Origin: Streblospio benedicti
Taxonomy: Eukaryota; Annelida; Polychaeta; Spionida; Spionidae
Direction of reading: 5' to 3'
Assembly (NCBI GenBank): GCA_019095985.1
Contig: CM032662.1
Span: 38,000,435-38,064,434 of the forward strand
DNA: 64,000 nt
The notes under the pieces are model-generated. The model was not told where the DNA came from, did not search any database, and worked only from the letters and a program-made list of their open reading frames with translations. Shown here piece by piece: positions 27,101-42,100 of this stretch. Each line of letters starts with the position of its first letter. Position 1 is the stretch's first letter. A program made the position numbers and the translations under genes.

Positions 27101-30100
27101 TTTTTTTTAAAGTACAATTCACATTTATTTGAGATTGGTCAAAAACACAAAGTATCCTCGCACAAGATTGGCCCATTCAAAAGTAGCACTCACCAAATGG
27201 ATCCTTGGCCACGATTGGTCCAGTCGAGTGAGAGAAAGCGCCCACTCCAGCCTCATTTTCAGCTGCCACACGGTACTCGTAGTCCGAGCCAGCGTAGACG
27301 TTGTTGTCACGGTAATAGCCATCAGATACCAGAGCTCTGTGAACATGAGGGCATTATGTTAAAAACTTTTTTTTTTAATTTCAGGCTCTAGAACTATGAT
27401 TCTAGAACAAGAATGATATGTTGTATCATATTAATTACAAAAAAATTTGGACCTGTTTAACTTGTCATGGTAATTAGCCATTAGACACCAGTGCTCTGTG
27501 AACATGAGAGCAATGTGTTAAAAACTCGAGGTTAAAAACCTTTTTTCAAATTTCAGGCTCTAGAACTATGATTCTAGAACAAGATTGATATGTTGTATCA
27601 TATTAGTTACAAAATACATTTGGACCTGTTTAACTTGTCAACCATTAACCCATTAGACACAAGCGCTCTGTGGACATGAGGGCATTGTGTTATTTTTATT
27701 TTTTCAAATTTCAGGCTCTAGAACTCTGTGATTGTGGAGCAAGCATTATATATTGTATTGTTGTATAGTTTCAAAATACATTTTTATCTTTTTAACTTGA
27801 ATGAGAAGGCAGTTAATGAAATATTTGAGTTATTCGAAATATTAAGTATCACAATGATTATCAATGAAAAGTTATATAAAGGGTAAGTTTTTTGTTGTTG
27901 CTTCATCCATATTCACTTGCTTGCATAAATTTGAGTCATAGAGAATTATGCGAATTTAATTCTGTAGGCCTGGGTGCATTTGCGCATGGCTAAAAATTGC
28001 TGAGAAGGGTTTATACATGGCCTATCACTCCTGAGAGGGCCAGAGGGGTTTATATACATGAATGCACATTTCCCAAAGCTGGGAAAGCCAAGACATGCAC
28101 GTTATAGCGACCATTGTATTGTGGCAAAGTTGTAAACACTAGACTTATGCATGATTTCCATAGCGGAAACAAAAAGTATGCATCAACCTTTACTGATAAA
28201 ACATGGTTGTTATATTATCGCCCATCATAACCATAACCACGCTAATACTTTGACCCGATTATAAGTCTAGTTGTTTTTTTGTCACAAACCATGGGCCACA
28301 AAATAAAATATAGCCTATGCCAATATGCCATGCTGAAAAACCATACCCTGTCCCGTGGCACATCCCCACTTCCTTCAACTACGTATGAGCCCCCTACCCT
28401 CCCACCTTCCCCACAGGGTGTGTGACAAACAGTACCTGTTGAGCCTGATGTAGTGACCGGAGTAGCCTTGACGTCTCTCCACCACATAGCCTCGCACCGG
28501 TGCTCCGCCTTCGTCGCGAGGTGACATCCACTCAAGGGTGATCGAATGCGTAGTCACCTGGAAATAAACCGTTGGTTCATGATTAACACTGTACATACAT
28601 AGCAAGTCATAGTCATGAAATCGTGCGTTAGACATCACTGAACATTTCAGCAGTGGGGCTTTTGATTGGTTGTTTTTTGTGACCAACTTCCACAAATATT
28701 AGTGGTTCTGAATCACGGCTACATATATATAAGTGTGATGATATGATGATGAAGAAACACACAGACAAACAAACCCAACTCGGTCGCCTCTAGGTTAATG
28801 TACGATTGTCTTTTACGGTGTGCTAGCAAAACACACAAAATATGATCACTGGCGTTACAAGTGTTGATTTTAACAAGATAACACAAAAACTATTCAAACA
28901 TAATGTCTTTTAAAACACAAACCTCTGTGGCCTCCATGTTGCGTGGAGCGTCGGGAACGTTGAACGGACTCTTCACCTCCACGGGCTGCGACGTCTCCAC
29001 CGCGGCGCCGGCGCCCACCTGGTTCTCGGCGCTCACACGGAACACGTACTGGCTGCCCTCCAGCAGCTTCGGCACCTGAAAACACAAAGCGAACAACACG
29101 TCATGTTTGACTGCCCACTTTTCTACAGTAAACATTAAAGGCTGGAAGAGCGAACAACATCTGTTGTTTGACTGCCCATTATATATTCATTACCTTGCAA
29201 CTGCCCATTTTCTCACACATTGCGCTAGGTGACATACTTATACTTCAACAACTAAAAGCTAAAAAAGCGAACAACACCTGTTTATGTGGCCTTTATATAT
29301 ATGTATTATCTTGCAACTGTTGAAAACACAAAGTGAACAACACCTCCTGTTTGACTGCCCAATATACATTACCTTGTAAGTGCGTGACGATGCGTCGGTG
29401 GTTCCCACCATGGTCCATCCGTGTGTGGTGCTGCGTTCGATGACGTATCCCGTGAGGGGCATTCCGCCGTCGTCTTCGGGAGCATCCCAGCCGAGGGTGA
29501 CAGAGTCACTGAGGATCCGCGTCACTCGGATGTTGGACGGAGCACTTGGGGTGGCTGGAGGGAGACGATGCAGAATGTTATGAAACATCGTATTTCAAAG
29601 GTGTACATGTATGTGTATCTTAGCTAACCTTTTCATCAACTTTTATGTCTCTATTTCTCTTTTTTTTATGTTAATTGTAATTCTCATTGACATTGAAATC
29701 ATGAATATTGATAGTTTAAATGCTTATGAGTTAAGGAGCCTCTTTTTGGTTTCAAAATGTCAGCTGCGTTAAATCAAACCATAAAACTTACAACTGAACA
29801 AGGGTTGTTATTATCTATTAACAAATCAGTAGACTTACATCGCACGTTAACGTCGAACACGTGTCTAGAGCTGCCAGCGCTGTTTTCCACAATGCACTCG
29901 TATCTGCCGGCCTCAGAGGTCTCTGTTCCGAGCACGGTGAGAGTGGAGAATTGGTCACCCGTGTCCATGTGCACGTGACCGCGCATTGCAGACAGAGGCA
30001 CACCGTTCCGCAGCCAAGTCACCTACAAAATGGATGTTGAGAATGTTTTCTTTTGTTGTGTTTTCGAGGGAAGGGTGGTGTTGGACTTATCATATATCGT

Positions 30101-33100
30101 ATATATCATTATTATACATATATATCCCACTAGTTAAGGACTATATCAAATAACCACAATGAATGTCTGATTCATCTTCACTACGTTTGGGTCAATCAGA
30201 CATTCATCTTGCTAGATTTATGCTTATATTAGGCTTTATGCTAATCTGCAATAGCATTGATTAATACCCAGCCAGTATAATATTGGGATGAGGATAGCAG
30301 TGTAGTGTGAAAAATATTCCCATACATCAACAATAAATGGGACAATTGTGAATGACTACAAAATAGAAAGCGAGCAACATATCATATTTGACTGCCTGTT
30401 TTTAAGGGTAGTCATGCATGCTGACCTTTGGTTTAGGTGTTCCGGTGAAGTTGACCGGCAGGATGAGCGTTGACCCGGCCTTGACCTCCTGTGCGCCACT
30501 GTAGCGTGCGTCAAACTCGATCTTGGGAGCAACTGCAACCAACGATAGCATCTCTATTACAATGTGGTTATAATCAGTTGTGTTATATAGCACATGTATC
30601 AACAGTTGGACCAAAAACTGTGAAGGGAATAAAATATTTGAGTCATCGAAAAATTTTGCTATATCAAAATGGCCTTCCGATTGGTAATAATCTTGTACTT
30701 TGTTCACATTCTACATAATCATATACTACACATGTCCTAGTAAATGACCTCGTTTTCGTGATGAAGATGAACTGCTAGCCATCGAAATATTGGAGGTATA
30801 AACGAATTATTAGCTATTGTTAAAAAGAATTCATGATTTCCATAGTTTTAAGTACATAGCTAATGAATTTGTTCAATACTGTTTGACCCAAGAATCTGAA
30901 AACAGCCCCAGGTTGTCTCACCGTGGACGTGTATCTTGGCGTCGGTGGTGACGCGGCCCAGCTTGTTGCGCACCTCGCACCGGTACTTGCCGGAGTCGAT
31001 GTGCTCGGCGCTGAGCAGCGTCAGGCTCGCGACGCTCGTGTCCTCGTCATACGCCATCTTGAACTGGAGATAAAAATAGGAACAATAGATTAAGCACTTT
31101 ATTAGATGGGGTAACTTGTCGTTTGATATCTATACAAACGGCAGAATATGTTTTAGCCATATTGATATTCATTCTATGTGTGCTTGATAGTAAGAGATGT
31201 GAGAGAAAAGGTATTCTGATTGAGACTGGTATTCAAAGATGAATAGATCAAGATGGCCTCCAAAATGCTGTACAAGATGGCTTCCAAGATGGCGTCGAAT
31301 CAGATTCATATTTCCTCAATAAACCGTTTTCACTCACCTTGTTGGATCCCTTGTAGAGCTCGCGTGCGTCCTTGTACCAATGGATCTCGGCGCGGGGTTT
31401 TCCCAGCGCCACCTCGCACTCCAGTTTGAGCTGGCGCCCGGCGGAACCTGTCAGGTCACTGAGCGGCGCCAGCACCTTGGGAGCGTTGCCAGTCTCTGGG
31501 GACTTTGCGCGCACCTAAGAGAATTGGTTTTAATATTATTATAAAGTGACGACAAAGCGACCAACACATCATGTTTGACTGCCCATTTATCATTTGATTC
31601 TGGCATACCTCTCAATGGCAAAATGCATAAAAACTATCATTGATTTGATTTCCTGATTGACAAGTCGAGAACAAAAATGAAGCTTAAAAAAGTGCACAAC
31701 ACATCATGTTTAACTGCCTATTTTTGAATCTAGATTCTGGTATGCGTCTCAATGGCAATTTGTATAAAAAGTATCACTGATTTGATTTCCTGATTGAAAA
31801 GTAGAGAACTAAAATAAAGCTTAAAAATGCGCACAACACATCATGTTTGACTGCCCATTTTCCTCACTCACCGGCAGAGTTGTTTCCGTGTACGATCCGA
31901 TTCCAGCGCGATTCTCTGCCGCGACCCTGAACTCGTAGTCAAGGTCAGCATGCAGACCGGTCACTCTGTACGAGTGGTCAGTGGTACGGTCACCCTCGTT
32001 GGCGACGAGCCACTTGAATGTGCCGACCACCTTGTACTCGACGCTGTAGTTTCGGATCTCGTCTCCGCCGTCGTGGGTCGGAGGTCGCCAGGACACCTGT
32101 TACCAGGAAGTAAATAAATAAGTGTCAAGGTATTATTGAGTAAGAATTGACTGCTATTAGATTTGAATTCTTGTTCTATTGAAAGACTTGCATCTATTTG
32201 ATCTACAAGCCTCTATTTTCAACCGTACACTTAAAATATGATCACTGGTACAGTATAAAAGGTGCTGATTTCATCAAAAAAATTTAAAAAAAGAAGAAAA
32301 GGGAACAACACATCCTATTTGACTGCCCACTTGTTTTCAGGCCTTTTGACAAAGTAGCCGCCACCGTACCTTGCATGACCTCTTGGTGACCTCTGAGATG
32401 TTGATGCTGACGGGGGCGCCGGGTTTCTGCCACGGGTCGCGGGCGAGTGTCGGTGGCGTGGGCATGCTGGGAGCGCTGGCGCCGGCGCGGTTCTCGGCCA
32501 GAACGCGGAACTCGTAGGAGACGCCGGGCACGAGGTCGCCGACGCGGAGCGAGAGGTCGCTGAGTGGGTATGTGGTCAGCTTGTTCCAGTGGGGGCTCGT
32601 GGTCGGACGGCGCTCTGAGGGAGACACGGGGAATGGTTATGTGAATTATAAGGTATAGCTAAGATACTTAAAGTTACTGGTTACCAATCAGAACAGGTCA
32701 TTTGCATATGAATTTTAAGAATCATTTGGATGTTTTCATCTCTAAAGATATCATTAACCAGGTTAAGTTGTTCAAAATGTTAATATGATCTATGGCTTTG
32801 AATGGTTAGGTAGTAAATAGAACAAACAAAGTGATGATACTACCTAATCTTTGATTGAATGTATTAATGGTAAATTAAAAAGTAACCATAATGCGCCCTT
32901 ACCGACGTAGTATCCCTTGAGGGGTGCGCCGCCGTCCGATGCCGGTGCGTTCCATGAGAGCGTGCACGAGTCTGACGTGAGGTCAGACACACGCACCTGC
33001 TGTGGGGCGCCTGGCACCTCTGTAACCATAGCGATTGATTGGTTGATTGATTGATAGATTGATTAATAGATTGATTAAATATAATATATAACCTCTGCTG

Positions 33101-36100
33101 CGATAGAAATCAGAGTGCTAAGAACTAGTACATGTACATTGTACTTTCTTTAAATAGTGCTTAATATCCCCAAGAAATACTGTGCATCATGTATGCCAGT
33201 GACCTAATGAAAAAAGATGACTATGCATTTGGATATGCACAACAGACCAGACATTACAATATACATAAATAGGACAGTTTTCAATGTAACAATATCAAAA
33301 CCTTCACTAACTCAAGGTCCCAATATATCAAGGATTTGGGGTGCAAAACAATTAGGTTAACTATAAAAATGAGGTGGAAGTACCATATACGACCATCCAA
33401 GCGCCCTGGGCCGTTAAATTGAAATTTTCTAAAACTAGGGGGTGGTTAATACATAATTATAAAGGACATTTAGGAAAAAGTGGGTGGAGGGCTGTTAGGT
33501 GAGGGTGGTCACTTGGATAGTCGTATACAGTATATCATTTCAATGTTAAAACCGCAGAAACTGAGGTTTTGTATGCTTAGCTATGTGTTTTGACCCACTC
33601 ACCGTATGGCGGTTTGGCGGCGACGGCCTTGCTGAGTTCCTCCGGCACGCCGTATCCCTGCGCGTTCTCCGCACTCACCCGGAACACGTACTGCACGCCC
33701 TCACTGAGCCGCGACACACGGAATGAAGTGTCGTCCGTCGTGCCTGAGGGGAGAAAAAACGTGGTCAATAGAATGTTTATACATGTGCTTCCCAGTGCTT
33801 GCAGATAGATTTTCAAGTTTCTCTATCTCATCTTTTTGTCTTCAGCTATGTCTATCGTAGTGCGAATAATGCCTATTTTATGTCAATAGTGGGAGAAAAA
33901 GGTTATCATCTTAAGAAGTGTGACACCTTGAAGTTCTTGCCTTGGGACTGCAAAAAAAAGTCATGTTATAGTATTAATGGAAAAAGTGTGAGAAAACAGT
34001 TATCAACTTTAAAAGTCATCAAGTTTGAGCTTTTTGACTCATCAACCATCAAAAAAACCTTCTTGCAAAAAGTCATGAAATCAACCATTAAACTCAAAAA
34101 ATTGATCAAAACTACTTATTTTAGTGAGTACCACAGCTAATTAAACATTAAATTAAACAATGATTTCCATAAAAAAGGATTCCTAATGTAGCTGTGCCAG
34201 ATCATCCTGAGAGCCCCCGTTTCTCCACCATGTGCCAGATCATCCTGAGAGCCTCCGTCGTCACCATGCCTCCGTCAGAGACACCACCTCGCCAGCCGAG
34301 GCCTTGCGCCAGTCTCAGCCTCGCGGCTTTCGGACGGCTTGGTCTGAGGATACAACGGGGTTATGGATGGATGACAGATTAAGACTCAAGACTCTTACCA
34401 TGACCTGCTAATCTAAAATGCAAAAAGCAGACAACACATCATGTTCGGCTGCCTCTTTTTGCCAACCAACTGGTTTATGTATGATTCCTGGGTATGATTA
34501 CAGTGGTCAAATAAACTCATAACTCATAGTTATAAATCGTAATTTAAGTTATGTGGGTATATCACATTTGGAGGAGATCAATAATGATGTTCAACATAGA
34601 CAATAACCAGTCGATGGTTAGGCCCAAAAGCAAGATGAACTCAATGGTTGACTGCCCACTCTTCCCGCCACGACACTGTGGTGACTGCTCAAGGATCTCG
34701 ACCTTAATGAAATGGTGAAAAATGAGCAAATAACATGTGCCGCATGACCGCCATTTATTTTTCCCAAATGGCATGGACATGTCTGGATTGATGAAGTGAC
34801 TCACCAAGCACGGCGACCTCAACGCTCGATGGTGACCGCCTCCGGCGTGTTGCCGAGCTTAAGGACGAGACCATCAGCGGCCCGCGCTGACGCACGCCGG
34901 CGAGACCAGCGACGCCATGTTGTAGATCGTGTCGATCGCTGGCGCGGCGAGACTCACGGCACGGCACGCCGTTAAAACCTGGTGGAAACCGGAGGCAGTG
35001 TTATTGGTGTTTTTAGGGACTGCAGTTTGGTCAATTTCTACCATGGGTACACCCGCTTTCCAATACGGGATTCAGATTCGTTAATCGATTACTTGGTTAG
35101 AGAATTTCAAAATTGTTTTCATTAAAACCTTCACAACATTGCTGGTAAACAATTGATCTGAGTAATTTGAGCTGATTTTTAGGCATTATTCTAGCCTGCA
35201 CAGCAGCACACCTCTGGCAGATCCAGGTTTTTAGAAAGAGGCAATACCTACAGGATTCTATGAGTTGTGATATGCTTAAAACCCCATGAAATGAAATTTT
35301 GGGGTAAAATGAAGCAGGGATGCCTAGATCTGACCCAATCCACGTGAGGGGCTGTGGCTGCCGGAGAAAAGTACCTCGATGATGAGGGTCATGTCAGACG
35401 GATGCATCTGGGTGTTTGTACTTGTCATCCAGCCTTAAAGCTCCGGCTTGGCCTCCACCTCCAGAGAGACGCCAGCAGAGCAGATCTAGACACAAACAGA
35501 CACAGTTATTCATCATCTCAATGAACAGACATACGAAGGACACAGTCAATCAAATCATATTCCATATTTTGTCACTGCAGATCCAGCTGTTGGAAAAGGG
35601 GGAGTGGGGGACCCCCCATGGGTTTTTATACTTGAATGGTTGCGGTGCCCTTTAAAAGCCCGAGGTGGCTTAACAGAGTTATTGCTACTTTGCTGGTGTT
35701 TTAGCATATGGGCAATCTGATCTTTTAAAGAAAAGTTTACAGATGCAAGAGCAGCTTTAGAAAAGTTTACAAAAAAAAAATTTTATTTAAAAACATTTAA
35801 ATTTTGGGTCTCCCCAATTTAATAAAATTCCCAAAAAAAACTTCCAAACCCCTGACCTGTGTCCCTTTACGGATGGCGAAATCTCCCAAAAAGGGGTTTG
35901 GGGCCACCTTTGGGTGGCCCGGGGGACCGGCCCCCCGACACGCCGCACTTGGGGGGTCAGCCCATCATGTTGTTACCGCCCTTTGGGGCCACTGGCCTTT
36001 GGCATTCACCTTAAAAAAACGTGAAACAGATGCTGTTGGGTTCAAAAGATTTGTGGTCTTGTTTCCCCCCTCTTGTTTAATTGCCCACACAATGATAATC

Positions 36101-39100
36101 AAATATTGGGATTATATTTAAAACCCTTTGAAAACCCTTTCCTTTAAAAAAATGAAAAACCCTGAACATTGCAATAAAAAACCCTGTTTCACATTTTAAA
36201 CACTTCCCGGTTTTATTTAATTTTGCAATCTACCAGGAATGATGGAAAATAAACTTTTTCCCAAAAAACACCTTGGGGGCTTGGGCCCCCCACACTCAAA
36301 AAAAGGATAAAAAACCTAACCATTATTGGGTGGGACCCTTTGGGCACTTCACACCCAAAGATGGCGGCCGGGTTATTTGGGACCTTTATGTTCGACAGAG
36401 GTCTAAGAAGCTGATCTGCTCCACTGAAACACACAAAAAAGCTCGTGTTATAACATTCACTTTTTGCCACATGTAAAACCCCCTTTTTTTTTTGGGCTAC
36501 ATGTGCTCCATCCTGTTATTAAGACTACCCTTTGGGCTGGCCTAAAAGGTCTCCCTAGGTGGTTTGTTAAAAGTTGGCCCCTTTAAATTAAAAAAAGGAA
36601 AAAAGGTTTNNNNNNNNNNNNNNNNNNNNNNNNNNNNNNNNNNNNNNNNNNNNNNNNNNNNNNNNNNNNNNNNNNNNNNNNNNNNNNNNNNNNNNNNNNN
36701 NNNNNNNNNTCGTAGTGCGAATAATGCCTATTTTATGTCAATAGTGGGAGAAAAAGGTTATCATCTTAAGAAGTGTGACACCTTGAAGTTCTTGCCTTGG
36801 GACTGCAAAAAATGGTCAAATTATAGTTCTTAATGGAAATGTGGGTGCTACTTTGCCGCGTACCACAACTGTACCACATCATTTTGTAGCTTTTCATGAC
36901 TCTCAACCATCAAAAATTGACTTTGCAGCAAAAGTAGGAGAAATCAGTTATTAACGAACTCAAAAATTGAGAGAAAACTAATTTTACTGAGTACCACAGC
37001 TGTTTAAACATTAAATTAAACACTGGGTCTTAATGGAAGGTTCCTAATGTACTGTAAAAGTGCATCTCTGCCCCCGTACCACAGCTGTGCCAGATCATCC
37101 TGAGAGCCTCGCGTTTCTCCACCATGTAGCCGGTGACGGCCGAGCCTCCGTCGTCGCGCGGCGCGCTCCACGTCAGAGACACCCAGTCCTCCCCAGCCTC
37201 GGGAGCGCGCAGGTCACGTGGCTCAGACGGCTTGTCTGAGGGATACAACGGGTTATGGATGATTGAAGCGATCAAGACTCTTACTCATGACTTATATCTA
37301 TAATTTGTAAAAAAGGACCTATAAATCTAAAAATACAAAACAAAAACGGGCAACACATCATGTTCGGCTGCCTCTTTTGCCAACTAACTGGTTTATGTAT
37401 GATTCCCTGGGTATGATTACAGTGGTCCAAACTCAAACTCATAACTCATAGTTATAAATCGTAATTTTAAGTTGTAATAGGTATATCACATTTGAGGAGA
37501 TCAATAATGATATTCAACATAGACAATAACCTCCAGGTCGATGGTTAGGTCTAAAAGCAAGCAATAAATCATGTTTGACTGCCCACTCTTCCCGCTCAAT
37601 GACATTGTGACTCACCAAGGACAGTGACCTTCACGTCAATGGTGAAAAAATGAGCAACACATCATGTTCGACTGCCCATTTTCCAACTCATGGATAGTCT
37701 GATTGATGAAGTTGACTCACCAAGCACGATGACCTCAACGTCGATGGTGACCGCTCCGAAGCGGTTGTCGAGCTTAAGGACGTAGTGACCAGCGTCTGCA
37801 CGGACGGCACGGCCGAGACACAGCGACGTCATGTTGTAGATCGTGTCGATCGTCATGCGGCGAGACTCGCGGCACGGCACGTCGTTAAACCTGGTGGAAA
37901 CCCGGAGGCAGTGTTATTGGTGTTTTTAGGCAGTGCAGTTTGGTCATTTCTGATTTGGGGTACAATTGCCAGCTTTCAATATCGGATTCAGATTGACATT
38001 TGTTAAACGATTACCTGGTTAAGATGAATTTCAAAATTGTTTTCATTGACGGAAACCTTAACAACATTACAGTAAACAATTGATCTGAGTAATTTGAGCT
38101 GATTTTAGGCATTATTCTAGCCTGCAATAGCAGACACCTCTGGCAGATCCAGGTTTTTAGAAAAGAGGGGCACACCTAGAGGATTCTATGAGTTGTGGAT
38201 ATGCTAAAAACTCCATGAAAATGAAATTTTGGCGTGAAAAATGAAGTGACAATGCCTGGATCTACCTACAGCCTTAATGACTAGGTGATATCGCCTACCT
38301 CCACGTGGCTGAGGGCTGTGGGCTGCCGGAGAAGGGCACCTCGATGATGAGGGAGCTGCCAGCCTTGATGCGGATCGGGTGTTTGTACTTGTCGTCCACG
38401 TAAAGCTCCGGCTTGGCCTCCACCTCCAGACGCGCAGCAGACCTAGCCACAAACATGGTTATTCATCAATCTCAATGAACAGACCTACGAAGGGACATCA
38501 GTCAATCAAATCCTATCTTATGTCTTCGTCACTGGCAGATCCAGCTTTGTTGGAAGGGGGGGGGGGCACCCTCCATGGGTTTCATATGCGCCTAGCCACA
38601 AACAGACATGGTTATTCATCAATCTCAATCAACAGACCTGGGCAGGACCAGATGTTGCTATTCATCAATCAATAAAACTCTATTTAAGGTCTTTGTCACT
38701 GGCAGATCCAGCTTTTTTGGAAAAGGGGGGGGGGGGGGGGGGGTACCCACATGGGTTTCATACTTGCAATGGCTTGCAGCGATGCAATAACAGCTGAGGT
38801 GGCTACAGAGTTATTGCTACTAGCTGGTGTATAGCATATGTCAATCTGATCTTAATGAAACGTTCACAGATGCAAGAGCAGCTTTCTAGAAGTATGCTGA
38901 CAAAATAAATTTCATTCAAAAACATTTAATATTTTTAGAGATGATCCCCCCTTAATACAATTACTACAAGAACACTACTGACCTGTGTCCCTTGACGTTG
39001 ATGGCGTAGTCTCCCATGTCGGTGCTGTCCACCTTGTGGATGGTCAGTTTGTGGGTGTGACCGTCCACCGACACGTCATACTTGCGGTCAGCCACTATGT

Positions 39101-42100
39101 TGTTACCATCCTTGAGCCACTGGGCCTTGGCATTCACCTGTAAAAACACGTGAAACATGATGCTGTTGATTCAAAGATTGTGGTCTTGTTTTAAAACAAA
39201 AAGCGAACAGCCCATCTTGTTTAATTGCCCACACAATGATAATTAAAGACTGGCAAAATCCTCAAATATTGCATTATAAGACTAATGATCATCGCGCATT
39301 GAAAACCTTCCTTTCGAAAAGTGAAAAACTCCTGAACTATTGCAATAAAAGATATGCCATGTTTCACATTTTAAACACTCTGCTATGATATTTCACTATG
39401 CAATCTACTAGGAATGATGGAAAATAAACTTTTACAATACAATCACCTTGGACACCACACACTCAAAGAGTAATAAATAAGCCTGAAGTATTGCAAAAAA
39501 AGCTGTTACCTTGGACACCTCGCACTCAAAGATGGCGGTTTCGTTGATCTTGGTGACCTTGATGTCTGACAGAGGTCGCAGGAAGCTGATCTGCTCCACT
39601 GAAACACACAAACATGCTCGTGTCATACACATCTCACTGTATAACAGTTACATGTATTTAAATTTGACTGCATGTAAAGTCGAACCTGTCTATTAAGACC
39701 ACCGGGCAGACTGGCCTAAACTGGTCTCAATATTGGTGGTTTGTTTATAGTTGGTCTTAATTGGAGGTTCTATTGTACTAACTAACTAAGGTATTGGTTT
39801 AAACATATTTTATTTCAAAAATGAAAAAGGATTCAGCATGGCCAAATGCGACTTGAGCCGTCTCCACTCTTTAACTAAGGTATTCAACAGATACTTACCA
39901 TACTTGGCTACTTATAACCCATGGGTAGATATTGCAAAACTGAATATATGTGCAGTCTAAACGAGATTTCCGTAGACCGACAATGACACTTACCATACAC
40001 TAGTGCATGATAAGAAAGTTTCAAAACAGATCCCAGAGATTTCTGACCTAACTAAGGTATTCCACAGCCACTTACCATACTTGGCTGACTTGGACGCGGG
40101 TCCGGGGGCTCCCACCCCCGCGCGGTTCTCCGCTGACACCCGGAACTCGTAGTCCGTCTCCTCCATGAGGTCACGCACTGTGTACCGGGTGCTCGTCACC
40201 TTCTCAAACGCGTTCACAACGTCCCATCTACAACACATAGAGGTTTAACATGTAGGTTGATTTAGTTGCAATGATGATGAACACTTTCTTCTAAATTGCA
40301 CACCTTATCGTAATATAGTTAGTTTAGAGACATATAGTTCACATTCACCATGTCCCATCAACAAAACACAGATCTTAAAATGAAGATTGATTCAGTTGCA
40401 ACGATGATGAACACTTTCGTTTTTAATTAAATTTAAAAAAAAAACAGCCCGCACCTGTAAGCTCCGACGCTCCTCATCTCGATGCGGTAGTTGGTGATGG
40501 GCGAGCCTCCGTCGCTGCGTGGTTTGGTCCACGCAATGGTTGCCGAGTCGGCGAGGATACTCTCAATCACAGGCTCGCTCGGTTCACTTGGTTTTTCTGA
40601 GGGTACGATGATAAAGGATGCTGGTTAGTTATATGTAAATGGGATTTTAAATATGGTGAAGCTATGATTATTAACACCTGACTCAACTATATGAAAACGA
40701 AAATGATTTTGATGCCAGATTTTCAAGATAGTTGAAAATTTCAAAATGGTTGCCAATTTTCTTTCATTTTCTTTAAACAAGGTACTACTGACAATTGTTT
40801 TTAAATTGAGAGGCTATACTTAGCAATGTGTGTATAACACCCACCATATGGGTCCTTGATGGTGGCAGTTTGAGAAGAGATCACTATGTCTTTATGAAGA
40901 CTGAGCCAGTCATTAAATCTCAACCAAAAGAGATCACTATGAGTGTGTGGAGTGATTGAGTGAGTGGACAGTGTGAGTGAGTAAAGCAGTAAAGCACCCA
41001 CCATAGGGGTCCTTGACGGTGGCGGTCTGCGTGGGATCAGAGGGCTGGCCGTAACCAGCCTCATTGACGGCCAGTACTCTGAACTCCACCTCGTCGCCCT
41101 GCCTCAGGTCCTCCACCCTCAGCTCCGTGTCCCTCAGCGGGGCGCGGTTCACCTTGCTCCACCGCGGGCTGTAGGGGGTGCGCTTCTCTATGATGTAGCC
41201 CTGGAACAATGACAAAAACCATGATAAATACAGTTAAAACTCTCTATTTAGACTAATCTCGGTTAGTTTGAGCTTGTTTTTAGGCTTTATATTATACTGC
41301 AATAGTAGGCATCAATGAAAATGGTCCAGTGATTGGCTGATTGATTGAGCATAATGAGTGATTGATTGATGGCTGCCTGAACCTTCATCAGATAGTGATT
41401 GATTGATTGATAGATAATTGATTAAATTGTCTCACACATTGAGTGAGTGAGTATTTGTTTACCTTGATGGCCCAGTCATCAGATGGTGCTGTGATTCACT
41501 GATTGATAGATTGAGTGATGACTGATTGACTGATTGATTGATTGATTGAATGATTGATTGATTGAATGAGTTAGTGAGTAATTTACCTGTATGGCGGCGC
41601 CTCCGTCGTCAGACGGTGCAGACCAGGACAGCATGGCGGCCTTGCTCGTCATGTCTGTCAGCTGCACGTTGCGAGGCGCCTTCGGGGGAGCTAAAATACA
41701 GACAAATGATCCATGAAGATAACTATTATAATTGTAAACACTAATACTGTATTCATGTAGACCTTAGAAACTAACAAGTTTCACGTCAAAGGGTCAAGAT
41801 GTTAGAGCTGCACAAAGGTTATTCCTATACATTGGGCCATATCTTTGGAATCCACTACCAGAGTGATTGACTTACAGAACGGCAGTTTGGCGGTGACCGG
41901 CTTGGCCACTTCGCATGGCTCGCTGGCACCCACTGCGTTCTCTGCTGACACCCGGAAGAAGTAGTCACAGCCTTCCCACAGGTTGGACACGCTGCAATGA
42001 AAATCAGGGCGATTAACGCATAGAACATAATGCTAGAGCTAATATGGGTATGACATGTGTGTTGCTGGTTATTTGATTGAATAACAGATGGATTCAATTG

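Noticed and set aside
34194-36470. Apparent coding frames in the degraded contig end
   Set aside because: They are corrupted copies of exons at 37080-39598, not separate genes.
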